Source of the DNA: Marinomonas posidonica_A
Lineage (GTDB): Bacteria > Pseudomonadota > Gammaproteobacteria > Pseudomonadales > Marinomonadaceae
Direction of reading: 5' to 3'
DNA length: 64,000 nt
NCBI RefSeq assembly: GCF_043643765.1
Contig: NZ_JBHZSP010000013.1
Coordinates: 1 to 64,000 of the forward strand
Shown: in pieces, positions 46,312 to 55,748 of the stretch
Layout of the letters: every line of letters begins with the position of its first letter
Numbering within the stretch: position 1 is the first letter of the stretch
Translations under genes and position numbers: made by a program
Notes under the pieces: generated by a model
What the model was told of the DNA's origin: nothing
Database searches by the model: none
Seen by the model: only the letters and a program-made list of their open reading frames with translations

Positions 46312-46318
46312 AACTTCC

Positions 46319-47041
46319 TCACTCAATCAGTGTGCCTTCATTGCCACCAACCATGATATTGATCAGGGCGCCTGGCTTGTTCATATTAAATACTCTTAAT
46401 GGCATAGAATGGTCACGAGTCAAACAAATAGCGGTTAAATCCATCACGCCTAATTGCTTCTCTAATACCTCATCGTAACCCAATTTATCATATTTAACGG
46501 CATCAGGATCTTTCATCGGATCCGCCGAGTAAACGCCATCTACTTTTGTCGCTTTCAATACAACATCGGCGTCAATCTCAATACCGCGCAAACAAGCAGC
46601 AGAGTCCGTTGTAAAGAAAGGGTTACCCGTGCCTGCTGAGAAGATCAATACATCACCTTCTTTCATTAAACGCATCGCACGACGTCTATCGTAAGGCTCA
46701 ACAATACCTGTCATGGTAATGGCCGACATAACACGCGTTGCAATGTTCGCTCTTTCTAGCGCATCACGCATGGCCAAGGCATTCATTACCGTTGCCAACA
46801 TCCCCATGTGATCACCTGTCACACGGTCCATGCCAGCCTGACTCAAGGCTTGACCACGAAATAGGTTACCGCCACCAATAACAATCCCGACCTCAACCCC
46901 AATGCCGCGTAATTGACCAATTTCCAGCGCAATACGGTTCAATACTTTAGGATCAATACCGAAAGACTCATCACCCATCAAGGCTTCGCCACTCAACTTA
47001 AGCAAAATACGTTTGTAATTTGGATTCTTTTCTTTTGGCAT
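46319..47041 (-). CDS. pyrH: UMP kinase
   Basis: PyrH phosphorylates UMP to UDP. The protein has the amino-acid-kinase core RILLKLSGEALMG, IGVEVGIVIGGGNLFRG and ALFF-type lid region in DVLIFSAGTGNPFFTTDSAA, with CLTRDHSMPLRVFNM near the end. The ATG at 47041 with GGAGGTG upstream gives 240 residues (E. coli 241) and is preferred to a TTG five codons earlier. It lies between tsf and frr, the conserved order rpsB-tsf-pyrH-frr; a terminator precedes it. Confidence 0.97.
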   Translation of the reverse strand: MPKEKNPNYKRILLKLSGEALMGDESFGIDPKVLNRIALEIGQLRGIGVEVGIVIGGGNLFRGQALSQAGMDRVTGDHMGMLATVMNALAMRDALERANIATRVMSAITMTGIVEPYDRRRAMRLMKEGDVLIFSAGTGNPFFTTDSAACLRGIEIDADVVLKATKVDGVYSADPMKDPDAVKYDKLGYDEVLEKQLGVMDLTAICLTRDHSMPLRVFNMNKPGALINIMVGGNEGTLIE

Positions 47042-47117
47042 ACCCACCTCCGGCAAGGGATTTCATCTTTAGAGCAATTGAATCAAATAAAACGACTCTT
47101 TTGCATCCAGCTTTCAT

Positions 47118-47145
47118 AAAAAGGGGCAGTCAAGCTGCCCCTTTT
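47118..47145. terminator. Terminator between tsf and pyrH
   Basis: GGGGCAG-TCAAG-CTGCCCC with flanking AAAAA and TTTT forms an intrinsic terminator. On the minus strand it ends the rpsB-tsf transcript. Confidence 0.9.
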
Positions 47146-47167
47146 AAAAACATTACACAACTTGGAA

Positions 47168-48028
47168 TTAACCTTTAAGCTGTGCAGCAACCTCTGCAGC
47201 GAAGTCAACTTCTTCTACTTCAATACCTTCACCTACTTCAAGGCGAACAAAAGAAGTAACAGAAGCGCCAGCGTCTTTCACAAGTTGACCCACTTTAATT
47301 TCTGGGTTCTTAACGAAAGGCTGTTCAACAAGGCTGTTTTCAGCCAAGAACTTCTTCATACGACCAACAATCATCTTATCAACGATTTCTGCTGGCTTAC
47401 CAGCCATGTCTGGCTGCGCACGAATAATTTCTTCTTCTTTAGCCAGAACGTCTGCAGGCATGTCTTCGCCTTTAACAACGCGAGGCGCTACCGCCGCAAC
47501 ATGCATAGAAACGTCTTTTGCTAGCTCGTCAGAACCGTTTTCTAGTTGAGTCAATACAGCGATTTGACCGTTACCGTGTAGGTAACCACCAATTAGACCA
47601 CCTTCAACGATAACCGCACGACGAGGTGTGATGTTTTCACCAATTTTTTGAACCAAAGCCTCACGAGCCTGACCAATTTCGCCAGCCAACAAGGTTTCCA
47701 TGTTGGTTTCTTTCGTTGTAAAAACGACGTCAGCAACTTTATTAGCAAACGCAACAAAACCTTCATCACGTGAAGCGAAGTCAGTTTCAGAGTTTACTTC
47801 AACCAACACACCGTAAGAAGCATCGTCAGCAACACGCATAACGATCGTTCCTTCCGCTGCAGTACGGCCCGCTTTCTTAGCAGCTTTCATACCACTAGAT
47901 TTGCGAAGCTCTTCGATAGCCACTTCGATATCACCGTTAGCAGCGACAAGTGCTTTTTTACACTCCATCATGCCAAGGCCAGTACGTTCACGTAGCTCTT
48001 TTACTAATGCTGCAGATACTGCGGCCAT
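47168..48028 (-). CDS. tsf: Translation elongation factor Ts
   Basis: EF-Ts exchanges GDP for GTP on EF-Tu. The 286-residue protein begins AAVSAALVKELRERTGLGMM and has the nucleotide-exchange segment ECKKALVAANGDIEVAIEEL, then TDFASRDEGFVAFA of the core domain and GEGIEVEEVDFAAEVAAQL at the end. Length is near E. coli (283). It follows rpsB after 89 bases that hold a terminator-like hairpin. Confidence 0.98.
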   Translation of the reverse strand: MAAVSAALVKELRERTGLGMMECKKALVAANGDIEVAIEELRKSSGMKAAKKAGRTAAEGTIVMRVADDASYGVLVEVNSETDFASRDEGFVAFANKVADVVFTTKETNMETLLAGEIGQAREALVQKIGENITPRRAVIVEGGLIGGYLHGNGQIAVLTQLENGSDELAKDVSMHVAAVAPRVVKGEDMPADVLAKEEEIIRAQPDMAGKPAEIVDKMIVGRMKKFLAENSLVEQPFVKNPEIKVGQLVKDAGASVTSFVRLEVGEGIEVEEVDFAAEVAAQLKG

Positions 48029-48057
48029 GTTAAATCCTCTTTTACCAATTCAAATTT

Positions 48058-48089
48058 AAAAAAGGAGGCGAGTCACTCGTCCTCCCTTT
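48058..48089 (-). terminator. Attenuator-like hairpin between rpsB and tsf
   Basis: On the minus strand the stem GGAGG-(A)-CGAGT-G-ACTCG-CCTCC, with one bulged base, is followed by TTTTTT. It lies in the rpsB-tsf gap, 29 bases before the tsf start, so it may reduce tsf transcription relative to rpsB. Confidence 0.7.
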
Positions 48090-48117
48090 AGAAACCAGAA
48101 CAAACTCGAAAGTTTGC

Positions 48118-48852
48118 TTACGCTTCAGTAGCTTCGTTTACTTCAACGAATTCATCAGCACTGCCAGCCGTTGCAGAACGGCCTTCAAGTACCGCATCAG
48201 CAAACGCTGAAACATAAAGCTGAACCGCACGAATCGCATCGTCGTTAGCTGGAATGATGTAGTCAACGCCATCTGGGTTACTGTTAGTATCAACGATACC
48301 GATAACAGGGATACCTAGCTTGTTCGCTTCTTTGATCGCGATACGCTCGTGATCAACGTCGATAACAAACAATACGTCTGGTAGACCACCCATGTCTTTA
48401 ATACCACCCATTGAAAGCTCAAGTTTTTCAAGCTCACGAGTACGCATCAAAGCTTCTTTCTTAGTCAATTTTTCGAACGTACCATCAGTCATCTGAGACT
48501 CAAGCTCACGAAGGCGCTTGATTGAAGCACGGATGGTTTTGTAGTTCGTCAACATACCACCTAACCAACGATGGTTAACGTATGGCATGCTTGCACGAGC
48601 TGCTTGCTCTTTGATTGTTTTAGATGCTGCACGCTTTGTACCAACAAACAAAACCTTGTTTTTGTTCTCAGCCATTTTTTTAACTAGCTCTAGAGCTTCG
48701 TTAATAGCAGGAACAGTGTGTTCAAGGTTGATGATATGAATCTTGTTACGAGCACCGAAAATGAAAGGCTTCATTTTTGGGTTCCAGTAACGAGTTTGGT
48801 GACCAAAGTGTGAACCAACCTGTAGAAGGTCGCGCATAGAAACTGTAGGCAT
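48118..48852 (-). CDS. rpsB: 30S ribosomal protein S2
   Basis: S2 is a late-assembling protein of the small subunit that contacts S1. I start it at ATG 48852 (MPTVSMRDLLQVGSHFGHQT), eight bases after AAGGAT, giving 244 residues (E. coli 241). It contains RYWNPKMKPFIFGARNKIHI, VNHRWLGGMLTNYKTI and GIVDTNSNPDGVDYIIPAND, all family signatures. It heads rpsB-tsf and is divergent from map. In other bacteria S2 represses its own operon at the leader; such an element may lie in the 317-base region upstream. Confidence 0.98.
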   Translation of the reverse strand: MPTVSMRDLLQVGSHFGHQTRYWNPKMKPFIFGARNKIHIINLEHTVPAINEALELVKKMAENKNKVLFVGTKRAASKTIKEQAARASMPYVNHRWLGGMLTNYKTIRASIKRLRELESQMTDGTFEKLTKKEALMRTRELEKLELSMGGIKDMGGLPDVLFVIDVDHERIAIKEANKLGIPVIGIVDTNSNPDGVDYIIPANDDAIRAVQLYVSAFADAVLEGRSATAGSADEFVEVNEATEA

Positions 48853-49169
48853 TTTACTATCCTTTATTTGGGTTAAATTGTGCTTACCAGCCAAAAGCAT
48901 CAGTCAAACAAGGTTTAAGGCAACCTAAGACACCCCAGACACTTTCATTTATTGCGGCAAGATCGTTAGTTTTAAGTAATCACTTAACTTGTGGACATAA
49001 GCCCGTTAAGCCGGCGTTTTATACCATAAACAAGAGTAAATCAAAAGACAAAAAGCGCATTTTAGCCATTAAACCAAGCAATGTTTTTTCATTTAGAGAG
49101 GCGATTCTGCCGCTCAACTCATGTAGAATACCCCACAACTAAATGAAAACTCTTTAAGATCGATAGACT
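48853..49169. other. 317-base divergent region rpsB/map
   Basis: The region carries both promoters. A possible rpsB promoter is at 49018-49044. A TAGAAT-like -10 at about 49124 may serve map. I see no tRNA or terminator; the rpsB leader of about 160 bases could hold an S2 autoregulatory structure, but I could not draw a clear one. Confidence 0.5.
49018..49044 (-). promoter_or_regulatory. Possible rpsB promoter
   Basis: On the minus strand TTGATT and TATAAA are separated by 15 bases and followed by CGCCGGC, a GC-rich discriminator typical of stringently controlled promoters. The spacing is short, so the call is tentative. Confidence 0.4.
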
Positions 49170-50027
49170 ATGAGCAACGAAATTCTACAAAAAGTTGAAC
49201 AACTCACTCAAAATGGCCGCCTTGACGTTCCTAAAGCGACACCTCGCCCTGCGGCGACTCGCTTCACCGACATCAGTGACATTGAAGGCATGCGAACCGC
49301 TGGAAAACTGGCTGCAGACGTTCTAGTGATGCTAGAAGAATTCGTTGTGCCAGGCGTGAGCACCGAACAGCTTGATATCATCGCCCACAACTACATTGTT
49401 GAACAACAAGGCGCGATTCCGGCACCGCTGAATTATCACGGCTTCCCAAAATCTTGCTGCACATCGGTAAACGATGTAATTTGTCATGGCATTCCAAACG
49501 ATAAAGCTTTGAAAAAAGGCGATGTGGTCAATATCGACATCACCATCATCAAAGATGGTTATTACGGTGACACCAGCAAGATGTTTTTTGTTGGCCCCGT
49601 TGCACCGCACGCTGAACGCCTCGCCAAAGTAACTCAAGAATGTCTGTATTTAGCCATCGACATGGTTAAACCGGGCGTACAACTGGGGGATATTGGCGCA
49701 GCCATTGCCGCTCATGCTCACAAAAATCATTACTCAGTGGTTGAAGAGTATTGCGGTCATGGCGTCGGCACCACCTTCCACGGTGAACCACAAGTGGCTC
49801 ACTACGGTAAAGCTGGCACAGGTGTTGCACTAGAAGAAGGCATGACTTTGACCATAGAGCCAATGATTAATGCTGGCAAGAAACAGGTTAAGCATTCCGG
49901 TCCTGACAACTGGATTGCGAAAACAAAAGACGGCCGTTTGTCAGCTCAATATGAGCACACACTGCTTGTCACAGCGGATGGAGTAGAAGTTCTAACTCGC
50001 CGCCCAGAGGAAACGCGCTTCGCATAG
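49170..50027 (+). CDS. map: Type I methionine aminopeptidase
   Basis: Map removes the initiator Met from new proteins. The 285-residue protein has the metal ligands in NIDITIIKDGYYGDTSKMFF (two Asp), GHGVGTTFHGEPQ (His) and IEPMINAGK plus QYEHTLLVT (Glu). It is about 20 residues longer than E. coli Map (264) at the N terminus, where a short variable stretch precedes DISDIEGMRTAGKLAADVL. It is divergent from rpsB and lies upstream of glnD, as in Pseudomonas. Confidence 0.96.
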   Translation: MSNEILQKVEQLTQNGRLDVPKATPRPAATRFTDISDIEGMRTAGKLAADVLVMLEEFVVPGVSTEQLDIIAHNYIVEQQGAIPAPLNYHGFPKSCCTSVNDVICHGIPNDKALKKGDVVNIDITIIKDGYYGDTSKMFFVGPVAPHAERLAKVTQECLYLAIDMVKPGVQLGDIGAAIAAHAHKNHYSVVEEYCGHGVGTTFHGEPQVAHYGKAGTGVALEEGMTLTIEPMINAGKKQVKHSGPDNWIAKTKDGRLSAQYEHTLLVTADGVEVLTRRPEETRFA

Positions 50028-50088
50028 AAGCGCAGTTTCAGTTAACTAAACACTCAGATCAACCCTATCCATTCTTCGAGGCTTTTGT

Positions 50089-52782
50089 ATGGACTTCCCT
50101 GCTTTTCCAGACGCTCCGCCACTTCTTTCAAATGAAGAAAAACACGAGCTTTCCCAAGCGGATTGTTCGATTCCTCGCTACAAAGCCATTATTGAAGAAA
50201 AAACCAACGCCTATAATGATCTATTTCACTCTCTCTATCCAATTGAGAAGCTGGTCAAAGGCCTTTCCGCTTTTTTTGATGAGGTATTACAAGCCGCTTG
50301 GAAAGCCAAAGGGCTAGATATTGAAAAGCACGTAAGCTTAGTTGCCGTTGGTGGGTATGGACGCAGTGAACTGCACCCGAAATCAGACATTGACCTGTTG
50401 ATTCTGATAGAGAACGAAACCTCGGCACCAAAAGACAAGCTTGAGGCTTTTATCACTTTTTTGTGGGACATCAATTTAGACATAGGCCACAGCGTACGCA
50501 GTCTGGATGAATGCACAGATATCGCCAAGCAAGACATCACCATCATTACCAACCTGATCGAATCGCGAACGCTGAGCGGTCCAGAAAGTTTATTGAGCAA
50601 ACTGCTAGTAAACATTGATACCGACAAAATGTGGGATGGTCGCTCGTTTTATGAAGCCAAACTACAAGAGCAGAAACAGCGCCACGGCAAATATCAAAAT
50701 ACGGCCTACAACCTAGAACCCAATTTGAAAGAGTGTCCTGGCGGTTTACGTGATATGCAAGTCATTGACTGGGTTGCCAAACGTCACCTTCACACTCATA
50801 GACTCAGCGCATTAATTGACAAAGAATTCCTGTCAGAAGACGAATACATTCAGATCAAAGGCGCTGTCAGTCACTTGTGGCGTATTCGCTGGGCACTGCA
50901 CATGATCGCCGGGCGCAAAGAAGATCGCCTGCTATTTGATCATCAACGCACCTTAGCAAAACTCTTCGGTTTCGATGATGATGATTTAAAACGCAACGTT
51001 GAACGTTTTATGCAGGGCTATTATCAAAGTGTCGCGGCCATTCAGCAATTAAACGATCTCCTATTGCAGCACTTTGAAGAATCTTTTTTAAGCAGTGATG
51101 AGAAAGACAATATTGAAGTCATTAATGATCACTTTCAAATTGCCAATGGTCAGTTAGAAGCTCGGTCTAGCCGTTTATTTCAAGACAACCCATCTTGCAT
51201 GCTGGAACTCTATGTACTGCTAGGCGAGTATGAAAACATTCGTGGCATTCGCGCCAACACCATGCGCCAATTACGCGACAGTTTGGATTTGATAGACGAT
51301 GACTTTCGCAACAACAAAGTCAACACGGACCTGTTTTTAGACATTATTGCCAGCCGCTATCGACTTACTAGCATACTACGTTCGATGAAGCATCTGGGAC
51401 TTTTGGGCCGCTACTTGCCAGAATTCGGTGCCATTATTGGTCAGATGCAGCATGACTTGTTCCACATATATACGGTCGATGCGCACACTCTACAACTGAT
51501 CGAAAATTTGCGCCGCTTGTGGTTAGCTGAATTTAAACAAAAGTTCCCTATCTCTGCACAGGCGATCCGCCACGTTCCTAAAGTAGAGTTACTCTACATT
51601 GCCGGTTTGTATCACGACATTGCCAAAGGCCGTGGTGGTGATCACTCTGAGTTGGGCTGCGTTGATGCGCAACTTTTCTGTGAACGACATGGTTTATCGA
51701 AACGCGATACGGAACTGGTCATCTGGTTGGTTCGCAATCACTTGTTTATGTCGGTAACCGCACAACGTAAAGACATATCTGATCCCGAAGTTATTTGGGA
51801 ATTTGCCAGCTATGTCAAAGATCAAGAGCACCTAGACTACCTCTTCATCTTGACGGTAGCCGATATTAACGCCACCAATCCAACCATGTGGAACAGCTGG
51901 CGTGCATCATTGATGCGCCAACTCTATTTGGAAACCAAGCGCGCCCTACGTCGCGGTCTTGACTCACCAATTGATGCCGAAACCATCAGTGATGAACACA
52001 AACAAAGAGCCCTTGAATTCATCATTGAACGTAATGTCGACATTGCGGAAGCAGAAGCCATTTGGGACACCATCGAAGAGGAATACTTCATTCGCTCAAA
52101 TGGGGATGAAATTGCTTGGAACACCGAAGCCATTATACGCCACAGACCGAGCGATAAACCTCTGATTGCTATTACGCCATTGGGAGGAAGAAACTTCTCA
52201 GGGGCCAGCAAAATTTTTATTTACACCCCCATCAGTGAACATCTATTTGCGGTCACAGCAGCCATTTTTGAACAATTGGGCCTAACCATTCTGGACGCAA
52301 AAATTAGCCACACCAGCGACAATTACACCTTAGACAGCTTTGTGGTTATGGACAGTAACGAAGCGGACAAGAACCTATACCTTGATAAACAACGTATCGA
52401 CTTGATAAAAGACACCTTGATGGAGCAACTGGAAAACCCTTCTTCCTATGGCAGTGTCGTACAACGCCATACACCAAGGATTTTGAAGATTTTCAATTCC
52501 CCTTCAACTGCGCATTTTGTCAGCCAACCAGAAGAAGTATGGTCCGCTTTAGAGGTGACAGCCCCTGATCGTCCTGGGCTATTAGCCCTAATCGGCCAAT
52601 TCTTTATGAACCATAACATCATGCTGCACAAAGCCAAGATTGCGACGCTGGGCGAACGCGTAGAAGACACATTTTACATCACCGATGACCAAGGTGAGCT
52701 GATCAGTGATCCGCAGCGTATGGACTCCATTTGTAACCTATTAAAAGAAAAAATTGACCGCTTTTCGCAAGCGACGGATTAA
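50089..52782 (+). CDS. glnD: PII uridylyltransferase/uridylyl-removing enzyme
   Basis: GlnD senses glutamine and adds or removes UMP from PII proteins, controlling nitrogen assimilation. The 897 residues show an N-terminal nucleotidyltransferase (VAVGGYGRSELHPKSDIDLL, about 86-105), the central HD domain (IAGLYHDIAKGRGGDHSELG), and two C-terminal ACT domains, the last with ALEVTAPDRPGLLALIGQFF. GAGG lies seven bases before the ATG. Length equals E. coli (890). It lies between map and dapC. Confidence 0.97.
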   Translation: MDFPAFPDAPPLLSNEEKHELSQADCSIPRYKAIIEEKTNAYNDLFHSLYPIEKLVKGLSAFFDEVLQAAWKAKGLDIEKHVSLVAVGGYGRSELHPKSDIDLLILIENETSAPKDKLEAFITFLWDINLDIGHSVRSLDECTDIAKQDITIITNLIESRTLSGPESLLSKLLVNIDTDKMWDGRSFYEAKLQEQKQRHGKYQNTAYNLEPNLKECPGGLRDMQVIDWVAKRHLHTHRLSALIDKEFLSEDEYIQIKGAVSHLWRIRWALHMIAGRKEDRLLFDHQRTLAKLFGFDDDDLKRNVERFMQGYYQSVAAIQQLNDLLLQHFEESFLSSDEKDNIEVINDHFQIANGQLEARSSRLFQDNPSCMLELYVLLGEYENIRGIRANTMRQLRDSLDLIDDDFRNNKVNTDLFLDIIASRYRLTSILRSMKHLGLLGRYLPEFGAIIGQMQHDLFHIYTVDAHTLQLIENLRRLWLAEFKQKFPISAQAIRHVPKVELLYIAGLYHDIAKGRGGDHSELGCVDAQLFCERHGLSKRDTELVIWLVRNHLFMSVTAQRKDISDPEVIWEFASYVKDQEHLDYLFILTVADINATNPTMWNSWRASLMRQLYLETKRALRRGLDSPIDAETISDEHKQRALEFIIERNVDIAEAEAIWDTIEEEYFIRSNGDEIAWNTEAIIRHRPSDKPLIAITPLGGRNFSGASKIFIYTPISEHLFAVTAAIFEQLGLTILDAKISHTSDNYTLDSFVVMDSNEADKNLYLDKQRIDLIKDTLMEQLENPSSYGSVVQRHTPRILKIFNSPSTAHFVSQPEEVWSALEVTAPDRPGLLALIGQFFMNHNIMLHKAKIATLGERVEDTFYITDDQGELISDPQRMDSICNLLKEKIDRFSQATD

Positions 52783-52789
52783 AGAAAAC

Positions 52790-53977
52790 ATGAACCCATT
52801 TATTGACTCCTTACACCCTTACCCATTTCAGAAGTTAGCTGAGCTCTTAGAAGACATACAGCCCAACCCAGATAAGACGCTGATCAAACTAACCATTGGT
52901 GAACCACAACATCAGGCACCTCAAGTGGCGATGGAAGCACTGGCCAATAATCTTAATGGCGTGAGCAAATACCCGAGCACCAAAGGTGAGGCAGCATTAC
53001 GCCAAGCCATCAGCAACTGGACCAAAGCTCGCTTCCAATTGGACGATCTAAACCCCGATACTCAAGTGTTGCCTGTCACTGGCACACGTGAAGCCCTGTT
53101 CGCCATTACCCAAACATTGGTCGGAGAAAAAACCTCTCCACTGGTGATTAGTCCTAACCCTTTTTACCAAATTTATGAAGGTGCCGCGATTCTGGCGGGT
53201 GCTGATCGCCATTTCTTGCCATGCGATGCCAGCAACCAATATAAAATCGATTACCAAGCGGTAACCGATGAGGTTTGGAAACGTTGTGAGATTTTATTTG
53301 TCTGCTCACCAAACAACCCAAGCGGCACCATTACAACCCTAGAGGAATACGCCTTTCTTATTGAAAAGGCCAAACAGTTTAATTTCACAATCGTCGCAGA
53401 CGAATGCTACTCAGAAATTTACTTCGGCGAAGCAGCGCCTCTAGGCTTATTAGAAGCTTGTCAGCAACTAGGCCACTTAGACTATAAGCATTGTCTGATT
53501 TTCCAATCACTTTCCAAACGCTCTAATCTACCAGGTCTAAGATCGGGATTTGTCGCTGGAGATGCCGACATACTTAAGCCTTTCCTGCTGTATCGCACCT
53601 ATCAAGGCTGCGCCATGCCAATCCATCATCAAATGGCCTCTATTGCCGCTTGGAATGATGAACAGCACGTGATCGAAAACCGTCAAATTTATACCCGTAA
53701 ATTTGACGCTGTGTTAGACATACTCGAACCCGTCATGCAGGTCAGCAAGCCCGAAGCGGGCTTCTATTTATGGCCACAACTGACCATGTCTGACGAGGAA
53801 TTCTGCACTGCGTTATACCAAGAAGAAGCCGTTTTGGTATTGCCTGGCAGTTACCTTGGTCGTGAAGTAGACGGACACAATCCTGGCTGCCAACATGTTC
53901 GCATGGCATTGGTTGCCGAAGAATCAGAATGCACTGAGGCGGCACACAGAATAAACGCCTTCCTCAGTCGCAGATAA
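52790..53977 (+). CDS. dapC: Succinyldiaminopimelate transaminase
   Basis: DapC is the aminotransferase of lysine and diaminopimelate synthesis, acting between DapD and DapE. The 395-residue PLP enzyme of fold type I has SPNNPSGTITTLEEY, DECYSEIYFGE and the PLP lysine in IFQSLSKRSNLPGLRSGF. The start is ATG 52790, eight bases after the glnD stop, giving MNPFIDSLHPYPFQKL; an overlapping earlier start is not supported. The dapC name rests on context: dapD and dapE follow. A closely related general aminotransferase cannot be excluded. Confidence 0.9.
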   Translation: MNPFIDSLHPYPFQKLAELLEDIQPNPDKTLIKLTIGEPQHQAPQVAMEALANNLNGVSKYPSTKGEAALRQAISNWTKARFQLDDLNPDTQVLPVTGTREALFAITQTLVGEKTSPLVISPNPFYQIYEGAAILAGADRHFLPCDASNQYKIDYQAVTDEVWKRCEILFVCSPNNPSGTITTLEEYAFLIEKAKQFNFTIVADECYSEIYFGEAAPLGLLEACQQLGHLDYKHCLIFQSLSKRSNLPGLRSGFVAGDADILKPFLLYRTYQGCAMPIHHQMASIAAWNDEQHVIENRQIYTRKFDAVLDILEPVMQVSKPEAGFYLWPQLTMSDEEFCTALYQEEAVLVLPGSYLGREVDGHNPGCQHVRMALVAEESECTEAAHRINAFLSRR

Positions 53978-54012
53978 CCCCTTAGCTATACAACTCAGTT
54001 GGAGATAAATAC

Positions 54013-55050
54013 ATGAGTAACTCAATTTTTGCATTCGGTCTTGGTATCGGCACTCAAAACAAAGAAGGCGACTGGCTTGAAGTCTTTTATTCAGCACCTT
54101 GCTTAGGCGCTGAAAAGACCACGCTTGACGCGTTAGTAGAAAGCACAAATTATGAAGGCGGTAACAGCACACTCGTTCTAGATGAAAGCGATCTAAACCG
54201 CCTTCACATGAACCTACTAAAAGCCGGTAACATTGAACAAGCTGAATTGGCTTCTCGCCTGAAAGCCTCTACTCAGCCTGTTATTCTATGTGTCTTGGCA
54301 ACTGATGAAGCCCCAAGCAATCCAGCTGAAGTTTACTTGAAACTGCAACTTATCTCGCATCGCCTAGTTAAACCACACAGCACTGTACTGGATGGTATGT
54401 TCGGTCTATTGATTAACACTGCTTGGACCAGCGAAGGCCCTATTGATGTTCGCGAACTTGCTGACCGCCAACTAAGCGCTCGTATGGAAGGTCGTACCAT
54501 TGAAGTCTTTAGCGTAGATAAATTCCCTAAAATGCTTAACTTTGTTGTACCAGCTGGTATTCGTGTTGGCGATGCAGCACGCATCCGTCTTGGCGCTCAT
54601 TTAGGTGAAGGCACCACAGTAATGCACGAAGGTTTTGTTAACTTCAATGCCGGTACACTTGGCACTAGCATGGTTGAAGGTCGTATTTCAGCAGGCGTTG
54701 TTGTTGGTAATGGCTCTGACTTGGGCGGCGGCTGTTCAACTATGGGAACTCTATCTGGTGGCGGTAACATTGTCATTGGTGTTGGTGAGCAATGTTTGAT
54801 TGGTGCGAACGCAGGTATTGGCATTGGTCTAGGCGATCGCTGTACAGTTGAATCTGGCTTGTACATCACTGCAGGCTCTAAAGTAACCGTACTGGATGAA
54901 GACAACCAAGTTGTCTCTACCGTTAAAGCCCGCGACTTGTCTGGTCAATCAGATCTATTGTTCCGTCGTAATTCTGAAACCGGCGCAATTGAATGCAAAA
55001 CCAATAAGACGGCCATTGCTTTGAACGAAGCATTGCATGCACATAACTAG
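54013..55050 (+). CDS. dapD: Tetrahydrodipicolinate N-succinyltransferase
   Basis: DapD succinylates tetrahydrodipicolinate in the lysine pathway. The 345-residue protein is the longer Pseudomonas-type enzyme (E. coli has 274), with an N-terminal alpha-beta domain and a C-terminal left-handed beta-helix: RIRLGAHLGEGTTVMHEGFV, NFNAGTLGTSMVEGRISAGV and GSDLGGGCSTMGTLSGGG. GGAG precedes the ATG. It follows dapC and is ended by a strong terminator. Confidence 0.96.
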   Translation: MSNSIFAFGLGIGTQNKEGDWLEVFYSAPCLGAEKTTLDALVESTNYEGGNSTLVLDESDLNRLHMNLLKAGNIEQAELASRLKASTQPVILCVLATDEAPSNPAEVYLKLQLISHRLVKPHSTVLDGMFGLLINTAWTSEGPIDVRELADRQLSARMEGRTIEVFSVDKFPKMLNFVVPAGIRVGDAARIRLGAHLGEGTTVMHEGFVNFNAGTLGTSMVEGRISAGVVVGNGSDLGGGCSTMGTLSGGGNIVIGVGEQCLIGANAGIGIGLGDRCTVESGLYITAGSKVTVLDEDNQVVSTVKARDLSGQSDLLFRRNSETGAIECKTNKTAIALNEALHAHN

Positions 55051-55069
55051 TCTTTAATAAGTCAAATCG

Positions 55070-55105
55070 TGGCGCTTTAATGTAACGTTAAAGCGCCATC
55101 TTTTT
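55070..55105 (+). terminator. Terminator after dapD
   Basis: TGGCGCTTTAA-(7-base loop)-TTAAAGCGCCA followed by TCTTTTT is a strong intrinsic terminator between dapD and the ArsC-like gene. Confidence 0.9.
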
Positions 55106-55130
55106 ATCTTTAACCTTATGGGAGTCCGTC

Positions 55131-55475
55131 ATGCTGACTATTTACGGTATTAAAAATTGCGACACGATGAAAAAAGCTTTTCGCTGGCTTGATGAGCACC
55201 AAGTGGAATATCAATTCCATGATTATAAAAAAGAAGGCGTGAATGCAGAACTAGCTGCCACGTGGGTCGCGAGACTGGGTTGGGAAGCCGTCATTAATAA
55301 ACGTGGCACAACTTGGCGTAAGCTGACTGATGACGTGAAAGAGAATATGAATGAAAGCAATGCGGTTGCACTTATGCTTGAACAGCCTTCAGTGATTAAA
55401 CGCCCACTTATTATCAAAAACAATGACGTGTATTTAGGATTTAATGCCGAACAATATACTCAAGCCTTACTTTAA
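55131..55475 (+). CDS. yffB: ArsC/Spx-family reductase, YffB-like
   Basis: This 114-residue thioredoxin-fold protein belongs to the ArsC/YffB family, glutathione-linked reductases of unclear substrate. It begins MLTIYGIKNCDTMKKAFRWL with a single conserved Cys, and has the family segments YQFHDYKKEG, NKRGTTWRKL and SVIKRPLIIKN. In E. coli yffB lies just before dapE, as here, supporting the name. Its end overlaps the opposite-strand lipoprotein gene by four bases. Confidence 0.9.
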   Translation: MLTIYGIKNCDTMKKAFRWLDEHQVEYQFHDYKKEGVNAELAATWVARLGWEAVINKRGTTWRKLTDDVKENMNESNAVALMLEQPSVIKRPLIIKNNDVYLGFNAEQYTQALL

Positions 55476-55669
55476 CGTAAAACTGGGGTATAAATACGAG
55501 GTGTTTCCTTTCTTTGAGACATAGGCGTTACGGTTGGAGTGTATCCTGAAGTCGATACATCTGAGCGAATCACAGGCACAAAAAAAGATTCCTGAATAAC
55601 AGGTTGTGGTCCAAAAAAGCTGCAACCAGCGACAACAGAACTCAATAAAATGACAACACCTAGCTTCAT
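55472..55669 (-). CDS. Small predicted lipoprotein
   Basis: This 65-residue product has a signal peptide MKLGVVILLSSVVAGC with a lipobox (VVAGC) and a short Ser/Thr/Pro-rich mature part. I do not recognise a family. The ATG at 55669 has AGGTGG five bases upstream; longer readings into the dapE region are not supported. It lies on the minus strand between yffB and dapE, convergent with yffB (four-base overlap) and divergent from dapE, whose promoter must lie in the 79-base gap. Sorting to the inner or outer membrane is likely; function unknown. Confidence 0.7.
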   Translation of the reverse strand: MKLGVVILLSSVVAGCSFFGPQPVIQESFFVPVIRSDVSTSGYTPTVTPMSQRKETPRIYTPVLR

Positions 55670-55748
55670 AATCCCACCTTTATACAAATCTCCTGTTATA
55701 GTAACAGAATCTTTTATAAAGTAGCGAAAACCAACACAAAGGTAAAGA

